A stretch of 64,000 nt of DNA. It comes from Sanderia malayensis. Lineage: Eukaryota > Cnidaria > Scyphozoa > Semaeostomeae > Pelagiidae. The notes beneath the pieces are model-generated. The model ran no database searches. It was not told the origin of the DNA and saw only the letters and a program-made list of their open reading frames with translations. Positions 1-12,100 of the stretch are shown here, one piece after another. The first letter of the stretch is position 1; each line of letters opens with the position of its first letter. The stretch covers positions 55,003 to 119,002 of the forward strand of contig RQOL01000754.1 in assembly GCA_013076295.1 (NCBI GenBank). Direction: 5' to 3'. The position numbers were made by a program, and so were the translations under genes.

Positions 1-92
1 AAAACACGCAAATGCATGTGTAGTTTACTTAGTTTCAGCTGTAATAACGTGGATTCATGTGCAATTAGCGTGCAGTAGTGTTAATATCACTG
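1..92 (+). repeat. First complete monomer, reference for numbering
   Basis: This monomer sets the phase used throughout: position 1 is the first base after the conserved ACTG that ends the previous unit. Landmarks are the NsiI-type ATGCAT near 12-17, the palindromic CAGCTG at 36-41, the single usual CpG at 48-49 inside AACGTGG, TGTGCA at about 58-63 and again at 69-74, and TTAATATCACTG at the end. This copy differs from the common form by GTAGTTTACTTAG in place of GTATTTTACTTAG and by GCGTGCAGTAGTG in place of GTGTGCAGTAATG. These variants mark the subtype and recur at 4140. The choice of start is arbitrary, since a tandem repeat has no natural first base. Confidence 0.93.
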
Positions 93-1794
93 AAAACACG
101 CAAATGCCTGTCTTTCATACTTAGTTTAAGCTGTAATAACGTGGATTCATGTGCAATTAATGTGTAGTAATGTTAATATCACTGCAAACAAACAAATCCA
201 TGTGTATTTTAATTAGTTTCAGATGTAACAACATGGATTCATGTGCAATAAGTGTGCAGTAATGTTAATGTCACTGAAAACAAACAAATGCATGTGTATT
301 TTACTTAGTTTCAGCTGTAATAACGTGGATTGATGTGCAATTATTGTTCAGCAGTGTTAAGATTACTTTAAACAAGTAAATGCATATGTATTTTACCTAG
401 TTCCAAGTGTAAAAACGTAGATTCATGTGCAATTAGTATGCAGTAATGTTAGAATCACTGAAAACAAGCAAATCCATGTGTATTTTACTTAGTTTGAGCT
501 GTAACAACGTGGATTCATGTGCAATTGGTGTGCAGTAATGATAATATCACTGAAAACAAGCAAATGCATGTGTATTATATTTAGTATTAGCTGTATTAAC
601 GTGGATTCATGTGCAATAAGTGTGCAGTAATGTTAATATCACTGCAAACAAACAAATGCATGTTTAATTTAATTAGTTTCAGCTGTAATAACGTTGATTC
701 ATGTCCAATTAGTGTACACTAATGTTAATATCACTGAAAACAAGCAAATGATGTGTATTTTACTTAGTTCCAACTGTGTTAACGTAGATTCATGCGTAAA
801 TAGTGTGCAGTAATGTTAAAATCACTGAAAAGAAGCAAATGCATGTGTGCTTTACTTTATTTCCGCTGTAATAACGTGGATTCATGTGCAATTAGTGTGC
901 AGTAATGTTAATGTCACCGAAAGCAAACAAATGCATGTGTATTTTACTTCGTTTTAGCTGTAACAACGTGGATTCATGTGCAATTAATGTGTAGTAATGT
1001 TAATATCACTGCAAACAAACAAATCCATGTGTATTTTAATTAGTTTCAGCTGTAACAACATGGATCCATGTGCAATAAGTGTGCAGTAACGTTAATGTCA
1101 CTGAAAACAAACAAATGCATGTGTATTTTACTTAGTTTCAGCTGTAATAACGTGGATTGATGTGCAATTATTGTTCAGCAGTGTTAGGATTACTTTAAAC
1201 AAATAAATGCATATGTATTTTACCTAGTTCCAAGTGTAAAAACGTAGATTCATGTACAATTAGTATGCAGTAATGTTAGAATCACTGAAAACAAGCAAAT
1301 CCATGTGTATTATACTTAGCTTGAGCTGTAACAACGTGGATTCATGTGCAATTAGTGTGCAGTAATGATAATATCACTGAAAACAAGCAAATGCATGTGT
1401 ATTATATTTAGTATTAGCTGTATTAACGTGGATTCATGTGCAATAAGTGTGCAGTAATGTTAATATCACTGCAAACAAACAAATGCATGTTTAATTTAAT
1501 TAGTTTCAGCTGTAATAACGTTGATTCATGTCCAATTAGTGTACAGTAATGTTAATATCACTGAAAACAAGCCAATGCATGTGTATTTTACTTAGTTTGA
1601 GGTGTAAAAACGTGGATTCATGTGCCATTACTGTGCAGTAATGTTAATATCCCTGAAAACATGCAAATGCATGTGTATTTTACTTACTTTCAACTGTAAT
1701 AAAGTGGACTCATGTGCCATTAGTGTGCGGTAGTGTTAATATCACTGAAAACACGAAAATGCATGTGTAGTTTACTTAGTTTCAGCTGTAATAA
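1..1794. repeat. 45-monomer HOR, copy A (enters from left edge)
   Basis: Bases 1-1794 match 4140-5933 at a constant offset of 4139 bp, which is 45 monomers less one base. Copies share private marks, including a one-base deletion in the monomer near 750 (AAATGATGTG where others have AAATGCATGTG) and the same series of subtypes. The match stops at 1795, where this copy has AAAGTGG and the other ACGTGG. The copy starts at the window edge, so its true left end is unknown. Within it, a marker monomer with TACCTAGTTCC appears twice (TGCATATG at 381 and 1208), nine monomers apart. Confidence 0.9.
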
Positions 1795-1805
1795 AGTGGA
1801 CTCAT

Positions 1806-2322
1806 GTGCAATTAGTGTGCAGCAATGTTAATATCACTGAAAACAAGCTAATGTATGTGTATTTTATTTGGTTTGAGCTGTAATAACGTAGATTTATGTG
1901 CAATTAGTGTGAAGTAATGTTATTATCACTGAAAACAAGCATTTGCATGTCTTTCTTAGTTTGTTTCAGCTATAATAACGTGGATTCATGTGCAATTAGT
2001 GTGCAGTAATGTTATTGTCACCGAAAACAAACAAATGCATGTGTATTTTACTTCGTTTTAGCTGTAACAACGTGGATTCATGTGCAATTAGGGTTTAACA
2101 TTGTTAATATTAATTAAAACAAGCACATGCATGTGTATTTTATTTAATTGCATCTGTAATAACGTGGATTCATGTGCAATTAGCGTGCAGTAGTGTTAAT
2201 ATCACTGAAAACACGCAAATGCCTGTCTTTCATACTTAGTTTAAGCTGTAATAACGTGGATTCATGTGCAATTAATGTGTAGTAATGTTAATATCACTGG
2301 AAACAAACAAATCCATGTGTAT
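1806..2322. repeat. 12-monomer repeat, first copy
   Basis: This segment matches 2910-3428 at an offset of 1104 bp, exactly 12 monomers. Shared marks include AAGCTAATGTATG (AAGCTA at 1845 and 2949), AAGCATTTGCATGTC, the GGGTTTAACATTG variant and ATCACTGGAAACAAAC. The copies part where this one has TTTTACTTAG and the other TTTGAATTAG. The same subtype series recurs inside each 52-mer, for example near 10370-10860. Confidence 0.82.
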
Positions 2323-2909
2323 TTTACTTAGTTTCAGCTGTAATAACGTGGATTGATGTGCAATTATTGTTCAGCAGTGTTAAGATTACTTTAAACAAGT
2401 AAATGCATATGTATTTTACCTAGTTCCAAGTGTAAAAACGTAGATTCGAGTGCAATTAGTATGCAGTAATGTTGGAATCACTGAAAACAAGCAAATCCAT
2501 GTGTATTTTACTTAGTTTGAGCTGTAACAACGTGGATTCATGTGCAATTAGTGTGCAGTAATGTTAATATCCCTGAAAACATGCGAATGCATGTGTATTT
2601 TACTTACTTTCAACTGTAATAAAGTGGACTCATGTGCCATTAGTGTGCAGTAGTGTTAATATCACTGAAAACACGCAAATGCATGTGTAGTTTACTTAGT
2701 TTCAGCTGTAATAAAGTGGACTCATGTGCAATTAGTGTGCAGTAATGTTAATATCACTGCAAACAAACAAATGCATGTGTAGTTTACTTAGTTTCAGCTG
2801 TAATAACGTGGATTCAGGTGCTATCAGTGTGCAGTTATGTTAATATCACTGAAGACAAGCAGATGCATGTGTATTTTTTTTAGAATCAGCTGTAACAACG
2901 TGGGTTCAT

Positions 2910-3428
2910 GTGCAATTAGTGTGCAGCAATGTTAATATCACTGAAAACAAGCTAATGTATGTGTATTTTATTTGGTTTGAGCTGTAATAACGTAGATTCA
3001 TGTGCAATTAGTGTGAAGTAATGTTATTATCACTGAAAACAAGCATTTGCATGTCTTTCTTAGTTTGTTTCAGCTATAATAACGTGGATTCATGTGCAAT
3101 TAGTGTGCAGTAATGTTAATGTCACCGAAAACAAACAAATGCATGTGTATTTTACTTCGTTTTAGCTGTAACAACGTGGATTCATGTGCAATTAGGGTTT
3201 AACATTGTTAATATTAATTAAAACAAGCACATGCATGTGTATTTTATTTAATTGCATCTGTAATAACGTGGATTCATGTGCAATTAGCGTGCAGTAGTGT
3301 TAATATCACTGAAAACACGAAAATGCCTGTCTTTCATACTTAGTTTAAGCTGTAATAACGTGGATTCATGTGCAATTAATGTGTAGTAATGTTAATATCA
3401 CTGGAAACAAACAAATCCATGTGTATTT
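2910..3428. repeat. 12-monomer repeat, second copy
   Basis: This is the second member of the 1104-bp pair described for 1806-2322. The following sequence (TTTGAATTAG, then GTGCATTAAG and GTAACTTTAATG) is the version carried forward into the 52-mer block, where GTAACTTTAATG recurs near 10927, 15706, 20485 and 25262. This segment is therefore closer to the source of the 52-mer than its partner is. Confidence 0.82.
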
Positions 3429-4139
3429 GAATTAGTTTCAGCTGTAACAACATGGATTCATGTGCATTAAGTGTGCAGTAACTTTAATGTCACTGAAAAC
3501 AAACAAATGCATGTGTATTTTACTTAGTTTCAGCTGTAATAACGTTGATTGATGTGCAATTATTGTTCAGCAGTGTTAGGATTACTTTAAACAAGTAAAT
3601 GCATATGTATTTTACCTAGTTCCAAGTGTAAAAACGTAGATTCATGTACAATTAGTATGCAGTAATGTTAGAATCACTGAAAACAAGCAAATCCATGTGT
3701 ATTTTACTTAGTTTGAGCTGTAACAACGTGGATTCATGTGCAATTAGTGTGCAGTAATGATAATATCACTGAAAACAAGCAAATGCATGTGTATTATATT
3801 TAGTATTAGCTGTATTAACGTGGATTCATGTGCAATAAGTGTGCAGTAATGTTAATATCACTGCAAATAAACAAATGCATGTTTAATTTAATTAGTTTCA
3901 GCTGTAATAACGTTGATTCATGTCCAATTAGTGTACAGTAATGTTAATATCACTGAAAAAAAGCCAATGCATGTGTATATTACTTAGTTTGAGGTGTAAA
4001 AACGTGGATTCTTGTGCCATTACTGTGCAGTAATGTTAATATCCCTGAAAACATGCAAATGCATGTGTATTTTACTTACTTTCAACTGTAATAAAGTTGA
4101 CTCATGTGCCATTAGTGTGCAGTAGTGATAATATCACTG

Positions 4140-5933
4140 AAAACACGCAAATGCATGTGTAGTTTACTTAGTTTCAGCTGTAATAACGTGGATTCATGTG
4201 CAATTAGCGTGCAGTAGTGTTAATATCACTGAAAACACGCAAATGCCTGTCTTTCATACTTAGTTTAAGCTGTAATAACGTGGATTCATGTGCAATTAAT
4301 GTGTAGTAATGTTAATATCACTGCAAACAAACAAATCCATGTGTATTTTAATTAGTTTCAGATGTAACAACATGGATTCATGTGCAATAAGTGTGCAGTA
4401 ATGTTAATGTCACTGAAAACAAACAAATGCATGTGTATTTTACTTAGTTTCAGCTGTAATAACGTGGATTGATGTGCAATTATTGTTCAGCAGTGTTAAG
4501 ATTACTTTAAACAAGTAAATGCATATGTATTTTACCTAGTTCCAAGTGTAAAAACGTAGATTCATGTGCAATTAGTATGCAGTAATGTTAGAATCACTGA
4601 AAACAAGCAAATCCATGTGTATTTTACTTAGTTTGAGCTGTAACAACGTGGATTCATGTGCAATTGGTGTGCAGTAATGATAATATCACTGAAAACAAGC
4701 AAATGCATGTGTATTATATTTAGTATTAGCTGTATTAACGTGGATTCATGTGCAATAAGTGTGCAGTAATGTTAATATCACTGCAAACAAACAAATGCAT
4801 GTTTAATTTAATTAGTTTCAGCTGTAATAACGTTGATTCATGTCCAATTAGTGTACACTAATGTTAATATCACTGAAAACAAGCAAATGATGTGTATTTT
4901 ACTTAGTTCCAACTGTGTTAACGTAGATTCATGCGTAAATAGTGTGCAGTAATGTTAAAATCACTGAAAAGAAGCAAATGCATGTGTGCTTTACTTAGTT
5001 TCCGCTGTAATAACGTGGATTCATGTGCAATTAGTGTGCAGTAATGTTAATGTCACCGAAAGCAAACAAATGCATGTGTATTTTACTTCGTTTTAGCTGT
5101 AACAACGTGGATTCATGTGCAATTAATGTGTAGTAATGTTAATATCACTGCAAACAAACAAATCCATGTGTATTTTAATTAGTTTCAGCTGTAACAACAT
5201 GGATCCATGTGCAATAAGTGTGCAGTAACGTTAATGTCACTGAAAACAAACAAATGCATGTGTATTTTACTTAGTTTCAGCTGTAATAACGTGGATTGAT
5301 GTGCAATTATTGTTCAGCAGTGTTAGGATTACTTTAAACAAGTAAATGCATATGTATTTTACCTAGTTCCAAGTGTAAAAACGTAGATTCATGTACAATT
5401 AGTATGCAGTAATGTTAGAATCACTGAAAACAAGCAAATCCATGTGTATTATACTTAGCTTGAGCTGTAACAACGTGGATTCATGTGCAATTAGTGTGCA
5501 GTAATGATAATATCACTGAAAACAAGCAAATGCATGTGTATTATATTTAGTATTAGCTGTATTAACGTGGATTCATGTGCAATAAGTGTGCAGTAATGTT
5601 AATATCACTGCAAACAAACAAATGCATGTTTAATTTAATTAGTTTCAGCTGTAATAACGTTGATTCATGTCCAATTAGTGTACAGTAATGTTAATATCAC
5701 TGAAAACAAGCCAATGCATGTGTATTTTACTTAGTTTGAGGTGTAAAAACGTGGATTCATGTGCCATTACTGTGCAGTAATGTTAATATCCCTGAAAACA
5801 TGCAAATGCATGTGTATTTTACTTACTTTCAACTGTAATAAAGTGGACTCATGTGCCATTAGTGTGCGGTAGTGTTAATATCACTGAAAACACGAAAATG
5901 CATGTGTAGTTTACTTAGTTTCAGCTGTAATAA
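4140..5933. repeat. 45-monomer HOR, copy B
   Basis: This is the second copy of the segment at 1-1794, at an offset of 4139 bp, with very few differences visible by eye. One is AAACAAGTAAATG near 5337, where copy A has AAACAAATAAATG. The shared one-base deletion near 4889 shows the copies arose by duplication of a long block. After 5933 this copy continues into a GGATTCAGGTGCTATCAG monomer that copy A lacks. Confidence 0.9.
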
Positions 5934-6932
5934 CGTGGATTCAGGTGCTATCAGTGTGCAGTTATGTTCTTATCACTGAAGACAAGCAGATGCATGTGTA
6001 TTTTTTTTGTTTCAGCTGTAACAACGTGGATTCATGTGCAACTAGTGTGCAGCAATGTTAATATCACTGAAAACAAGCTAATGCATGTGTATTTTATTTG
6101 GTTTGAGCTGTAATAACGTAGATTCATGTGCAATTAGTGTGAAGTAATGTTATTATCACTGAAAACAAGCAGATGCATGTCTTTCTTAGTTTGTTTCAGC
6201 TATAATAACGTGGATTCATGTGCAATTAATGTGCAGTAATGTTAATGTCACCGAAAACAAACAAATGCATGTGTATTTTACTTAGTTTCAGCTGTAATAA
6301 CGTTGATTGATGTGCAATTATTGTTCAGCAGTGTTAGGATTACTTTAAACAAGTAAATGCATATGTATTTTACCTAGTTCCAAGTGTAAAAACGTAGATT
6401 CATGTACAATTAGTATGCAGTAATGTTAGAATCACTGAAAACAAGCAAATCCATGTGTATTTTACTTAGTTTGAGCTGTAACAACGTGGATTCATGTGCA
6501 ATTTGTGTGCAGTAATGATAATATCACTGAAAACAAGCAAATGCATGTGTATTATATTTAGTATTAGCTGTATTAACGTGGATTCATTAGAAATAAGTGT
6601 GCAGTAATGTTAATATCACTGCAAACAAACAAATGCATGTTTAATTTAATTAGTTTCAGCTGTAATAACGTTGATTCATGTCCAATTAGTGTACAGTAAT
6701 GTTAATATCACTGAAAACAAGCCAATGCATGTGTATTTTACTTAGTTTGAGGTGTAAAAACGTGGATTCATGTGCCATTACTGTGCAGTAATGTTAATAT
6801 CCCTGAAAACATGCAAATGCATGTGTATTTTACTTACTTTCAACTGTAATAAAGTGGACTCATGTGCCATTAGTGTGCAGTAGTGTTAATATCACTGAAA
6901 ACACGCAAATGCATGTGTAGTTTACTTAGTTT
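5901..6932. repeat. 12-monomer repeat (5.9-8.0 kb), copy 1
   Basis: This matches 7004-8036 at an offset of 1103-1104 bp (12 monomers; one base differs in a T-run near 6000). It runs from a GTAGTTTAC monomer through GATTCAGGTGCTATCAG, the marker monomer (TGCATATG at 6358) and TTATATTTAGTATTAG to the AAAGTGGACTC monomers. One private change is GATTCATTAGAAATAAG near 6582, where its partner has GATTCATGTGCAATAAG. The near-identical tandem arrangement suggests a fairly recent duplication. Confidence 0.85.
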
Positions 6933-7003
6933 CAGCTGTAATAAAGTGGACTCATGTGCAATTAGTGTGCAGTAATGTTAATATCACTGCAAACAAACAA
7001 ATG

Positions 7004-8036
7004 CATGTGTAGTTTACTTAGTTTCAGCTGTAATAACGTGGATTCAGGTGCTATCAGTGTGCAGTTATGTTAATATCACTGAAGACAAGCAGATGCATGT
7101 GTATTTTTTATAGTTTCAGCTGTAACAACGTGGATTCATGGGCAACTAGTGTGCAGCAATGTTAATATCACTGAAAACAAGCTAATGCATGTGTATTTTA
7201 TTTGGTTTGAGCTGTAATAACGTAGATTCATGTGCAATTAGTGTGAAGTAATGTTATTATCACTGAAAACAAGCAGATGCATGTCTGTCTTAGTTTGTTT
7301 CAGCTATAATAACGTGGATTCATGTGCAATTAATGTGCAGTAATGTTAATGTCACGGAAAACAAACAAATGCATGTGTATTTTACTTAGTTTCAGCTGTA
7401 ATAACGTTGATTGATGTGCAATTATTGTTCAGCAGTGTTAGGATTACTTTAAACAAGTAAATGCATATGTATTTTACCTAGTTCCAAGTGTAAAAACGTA
7501 GATTCATGTACAATTAGTATGCAGTAATGTTAGAATCACTGAAAACAAGCAAATCCATGTGTATTTTACTTAGTTTGAGCTGTAACAACGTGGATTCATG
7601 TGCAATTTGTGTGCAGTAATGATAATATCACTGAAAACAAGCAAATGCATGTGTATTATATTTAGTATTAGCTGTATTAACGTGGATTCATGTGCAATAA
7701 GTGTGCAGTAATGTTAATATCACTGCAAACAAACAAATGCATGTTTAATTTAATTAGTTTCAGCTGTAATAACGTTGATTCATGTCCAATTAGTGTACAG
7801 TAATGTTAATATCACTGAAAACAAGCCAATGCTTGTGTATTTTACTTAGTTTGAGTTGTAAAAACGTGGATTCATGTGCCATTACTGTGCAGTAATGTTA
7901 ATATCCCTGAAAACGTGCAAATGCATGTGTATTTTACTTACTTTCAACTGTAATAAAGTGGACTCATGTGCCATTAGTGTGCAGTAGTGTTAATATCACT
8001 GAAAACACGGAAATGCATGTGTAGTTTACTTAGTTT
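7004..8036. repeat. 12-monomer repeat (5.9-8.0 kb), copy 2
   Basis: This is the second copy of the 12-monomer block, with the marker monomer at 7462, 1104 bp after the first. It carries a few private point changes, including GGGCAACTAG near 7140 and CACGGAAAAC near 7353. It diverges from copy 1 at about 8037, where a TTTAAGCTG subtype replaces TTTCAGCTG. Confidence 0.85.
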
Positions 8037-9136
8037 AAGCTGTAATAACGTGGATTCATGTGCAATTAATGTGTAGTAATGTTAATATCACTGCAAACAA
8101 ACAAATCCATGTGTATTTTAATTAGTTTCAGCTGTAACAACATGGATTCATGTGCAATAAGTGTGCAGTAATGTTAATGTCACTGAAAACAAACAAATGC
8201 ATGTGTAGTTTACTTAGTTTCAGCTGTAATAACGTTGATTCATGTCCAATTAGTGTACAGTAATGTTAATATCACTGAAAACAAGCTAATGCATGTGTAT
8301 TTTTTTTGGTTTGAGCTGTAATAACGTAGATTCATGTGCAATTAGTGTGAAAAAATGTTATTATCACTGAAAACAAGCAGATGCATGTCTTTCTTAGTTT
8401 GTTTCAGCTATAATAACGTGGATTCATGTGCAATTAATGTGTAGTAATGTTAATATCACTGCAAACAAACAAATCCATGTGTATTTTAATTAGTTTCAGC
8501 TGTAACAACATGGATTCATGTGCAATAAGTGTGCAGTAATGTTAATGTCACTGAAAACAAACAAATGCATGTGTATTTTACTTAGTTTCAGCTGTAATAA
8601 CGTGGATTGATGTGCAATTATTGTTCAGCAGTGTTAAGATTACATTAAACAAGTAAATGCATATGTATTTTACCTAGTTCCAAGTGTAAAAACGTAGATT
8701 CGGGTGCAATTAGTATGCAGTAATGTTAGAATCACTGAAAACAAGCAAATCCATGTGTATTTTACTTAGTTTGAGCTGTAACAACGTGGATTCATGTGCA
8801 ATTAGTGTACAGTAATGATAATATCACTGAAAACAAGCAAATGCATGTGTATTATATTTAGTATTAGCTGTATTAACGTGGATTCATGTGCAATTAGTGT
8901 GCAGTAATGTTAATATCACTGCAAACAAACAAATGCATGTGTAGTTTACTTAGTTTCAGCTGTAATAACGTGGATTCAGGTGCTATCAGTGTGCAGTTAT
9001 GTTAATATCATTGAAGACAAGCAGATGCATGTGTATTTTTTATAGTTTCAGCTGTAACAACGTGGATTCATGTGCAACTAGTGTGCAGCAATGTTAATAT
9101 CACTGAAAACAAGCTAATGCATGTGTATTTTATTTG
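8037..9136. repeat. Mosaic satellite leading into the 52-mer block
   Basis: About 12 monomers of mixed subtypes. The part 8381-8895 matches 9301-9815, inside the first 52-mer unit, at an offset of 920 bp (10 monomers), so the boundary of the regular block is itself duplicated sequence. A junction of subtypes falls at about 9137: the monomer begins like a TATTTGG subtype and continues as GTATTAGCTGTATTAACG, a chimaera that keeps the 92-bp register. There are no genes. Confidence 0.82.
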
Positions 9137-12100
9137 GTATTAGCTGTATTAACGTGGATTCATGTGCAATAAGTGTGCAGTAATGTTAATATCACTGCAA
9201 ACAAACAAATGCATGTTTAATTTAATTAGTTTCAGCTGTAATAACGTTGATTCATGTCCAATTAGTGTACAGTAATGTTAATATCACTGAAAACAAGCCA
9301 ATGCATGTCTTTCTTAGTTTGTTTCAGCTATAATAACGTGGATTCGTGTGCAATTAATGTGTAGTAATGATAATATCACTGCAAACAAACAAATCCATGT
9401 GTTTTTTAATTAGTTTCAGCTGTAACAACATGGATTCATGTGCAATAAGTGTGCAGTAATGTTAATGTCACTGAAAACAAACAAATGCATGTGTATTTTA
9501 CTTAGTTTCAGCTGTAATAACGTGGATTGATGTGCAATTATTGTTCAGCAGTGTTAAGATTACTTTAAACAAGTAAATGCATATGTATTTTACCTAGTTC
9601 CAAGTGTAAAAACGTAGATTCATGTGCAATTAGTATGCAGTAATGTTAGAATCACTGAAAACAAGCAAATCCATGTGTATTTTACTTAGTTTGAGCTGTA
9701 ACAACGTGGATTCATGTGCAATTAGTGTGCAGTAATGATAATATCACTGAAAACAAGCAAATGCATGTGTATTATATTTAGTATTAGCTGTATTAACGTG
9801 GATTCATGTGCAATAAGTGTGCAGTAATGTTAATATCACTGCAAACAAACAAATGCATGTTTAATTTAATTAGTTTCAGCTGTAATAACGTTGATTCATG
9901 TCCAATTAGTGTACAGTAATGTTAATATCACTGAAAACAAGCCAATGCATGTGTATTTTACTTAGTTTGAGGTGTAACAACGTGGATTCATGTGCCATTA
10001 CTGTGCAGTAATGTTAATATCCCTGAAAACATGCAAATGCATGTGTATATTACTTACTTTCAACTGTAATAAAGTGGACTCATGTGCCATTAGTGTGCAG
10101 TAGTGTTAATATCACTGAAAACACGCAAATGCATGTGTAGTTTACTTAGTTTCAGCTGTAATAAAGTGGACTCATGTGCAATTAGTGTGCAGTAATGTTA
10201 ATATCACTGCAAACAAACAAATGCATGTGTAGTTTACTTAGTTTCAGCTGTAATAACGTGGATTCAGGTGCTATCAGTGTGCAGTTATGTTAATATCACT
10301 GAAGACAAGCAGATGCATGTGTATTTTTTTTAGTTTCAGCTGTAACAACGTGGGTTCATGTGCAATTAGTGTGCAGCAATGTTAATATCACTGAAAACAA
10401 GCTAATGTATGTGTATTTTATTTGGTTTGAGCTGTAATAACGTAGATTCATGTGCAATTAGTGTGAAGTAATGTTATTATCACTGAAAACAAGCATTTGC
10501 ATGTCTTTCTTAGTTTGTTTCAGCTATAATAACGTGGATTCATGTGCAATTAGTGTGCAGTAATGTTAATGTCACCGAAAACAAACAAATGCATGTGTAT
10601 TTTACTTCGTTTTAGCTGTAACAACGTGGATTCATGTGCAATTAGGGTTTCACATTGTTAATATTAATTAAAACAAGCACATGCATGTGTATTTTATTTA
10701 ATTGCATCTGTAATAACGTGGATTCATGTGCAATTAGCGTGCAGTAGTGTTAATATCACTGAAAACACGCAAATGCCTGTCTTTCATACTTAGTTTAAGC
10801 TGTAATAACGTGGATTCATGTGCAATTAATGTGTAGTAATGTTAATATCACTGGAAACAAACAAATCCATGTGTATTTGAATTAGTTTCAGCTGTAACAA
10901 CATGGATTCATGTGCAATAAATGTGCAGTAACTTTAATGTCACTGAAAACAAACAAATGCATGTGTATTTTACTTAGTTTCAGCTGTAATAACGTTGATT
11001 GATGTGCAATTATTGTTCAGCAGTGTTAGGATTACTTTAAACAAGTAAATGCATATGTATTTTACCTAGTTCCAAGTGTAAAAACGTAGATTCATGTACA
11101 ATTAGTATGCAGTAATGTTAGAATCACTGAAAACAAGCAAATCCATGTGTATTTTACTTAGTTTGAGCTGTAACAACGTGGATTCATGTGCAATTAGTGT
11201 GCAGTAATGATAATATCACTGAAAACAAGCAAATGCATGTGTATTATATTTAGTATTAGCTGTATTAACGTGGATTCATGTGCAATAAGTGTGCAGTAAT
11301 GTTAATATCACTTGAAATAAACAAATGCATGTTTAATTTAATTAGTTTCAGCTGTAATAACGTTGATTCATGTCCAATTAGTGTACAGTAATGTTAATAT
11401 TACTGAAAACAAGCCAATGCATGTGTATTTTACTTAGTTTGAGGTGTAAAAACGTGGATTCATGTGCCATTACTGTGCAGTAATGTTAATATCCCTGAAA
11501 ACATGCAAATGCATGTGTATTTTACTTACTTTCAACTGTAATAAAGTGGACTCATGTGCCATTAGTGTGCAGTAGTGTTAATATCACTGAAAACACGCAA
11601 ATGCATGTGTAGTTTACTTAGTTTCAGCTGTAATAAAGTGAACTCATGTGCAATTAGTGTGCAGTAATGTTAATATCACTGCAAACAAACAAATGCATGT
11701 GTAGTTTACTTAGTTTCAGCTGTAATAACGTGGATTCAGGTGCTATCAGTGTGCAGTTATGTTAATATCACTGAAGACAAGCAGATGCATGTGTATTTTT
11801 TATAGTTTCAGCTGTAACAACGTGGATTCATGTGCAACTAGTGTGCAGCAATGTTAATATCACTGAAAACAAGCTAATGCATGTGTATTTTATTTGGTTT
11901 GAGCTGTAATAACGTAGATTCGTGTGCATTTAGTGTGAAGTAATGTTATTATCACTGAAAACAATCAGATGCATGTCTTTTTAGTTTGTTTCAGCTATAA
12001 TAACGTGGATTCGTGTGCAATTAGTGTGCAGTATTGCTAATGTAACTGCAAACAAACAAATGCATCTGTATTTTACTTCGTTTTAGCTGTAACAACGTGG

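Larger units (their letters stand above)
1795..4139. repeat. Satellite segment completing the 45-mer unit
   Basis: About 25 monomers lie between the two matching 45-mer segments. The stretch is patched together from blocks seen elsewhere. It holds a 12-monomer repeat (1806-2322 against 2910-3428), and its last part, about 3430-4139, resembles about 1060-1760 and 5160-5880. The marker monomer recurs with TGCATATG at 2404 and 3600, 13 monomers apart. An AATATTAATTAAAAC subtype, with a PacI-type TTAATTAA, appears near 2107 and 3211. There are no genes here. Confidence 0.85.

Noticed and set aside
4098..4104. Perfect AP-1 site TGACTCA
   Set aside because: It arises from a single G-to-T change in one AAAGTGGACTC monomer and is not kept in sister copies, so it is probably chance.
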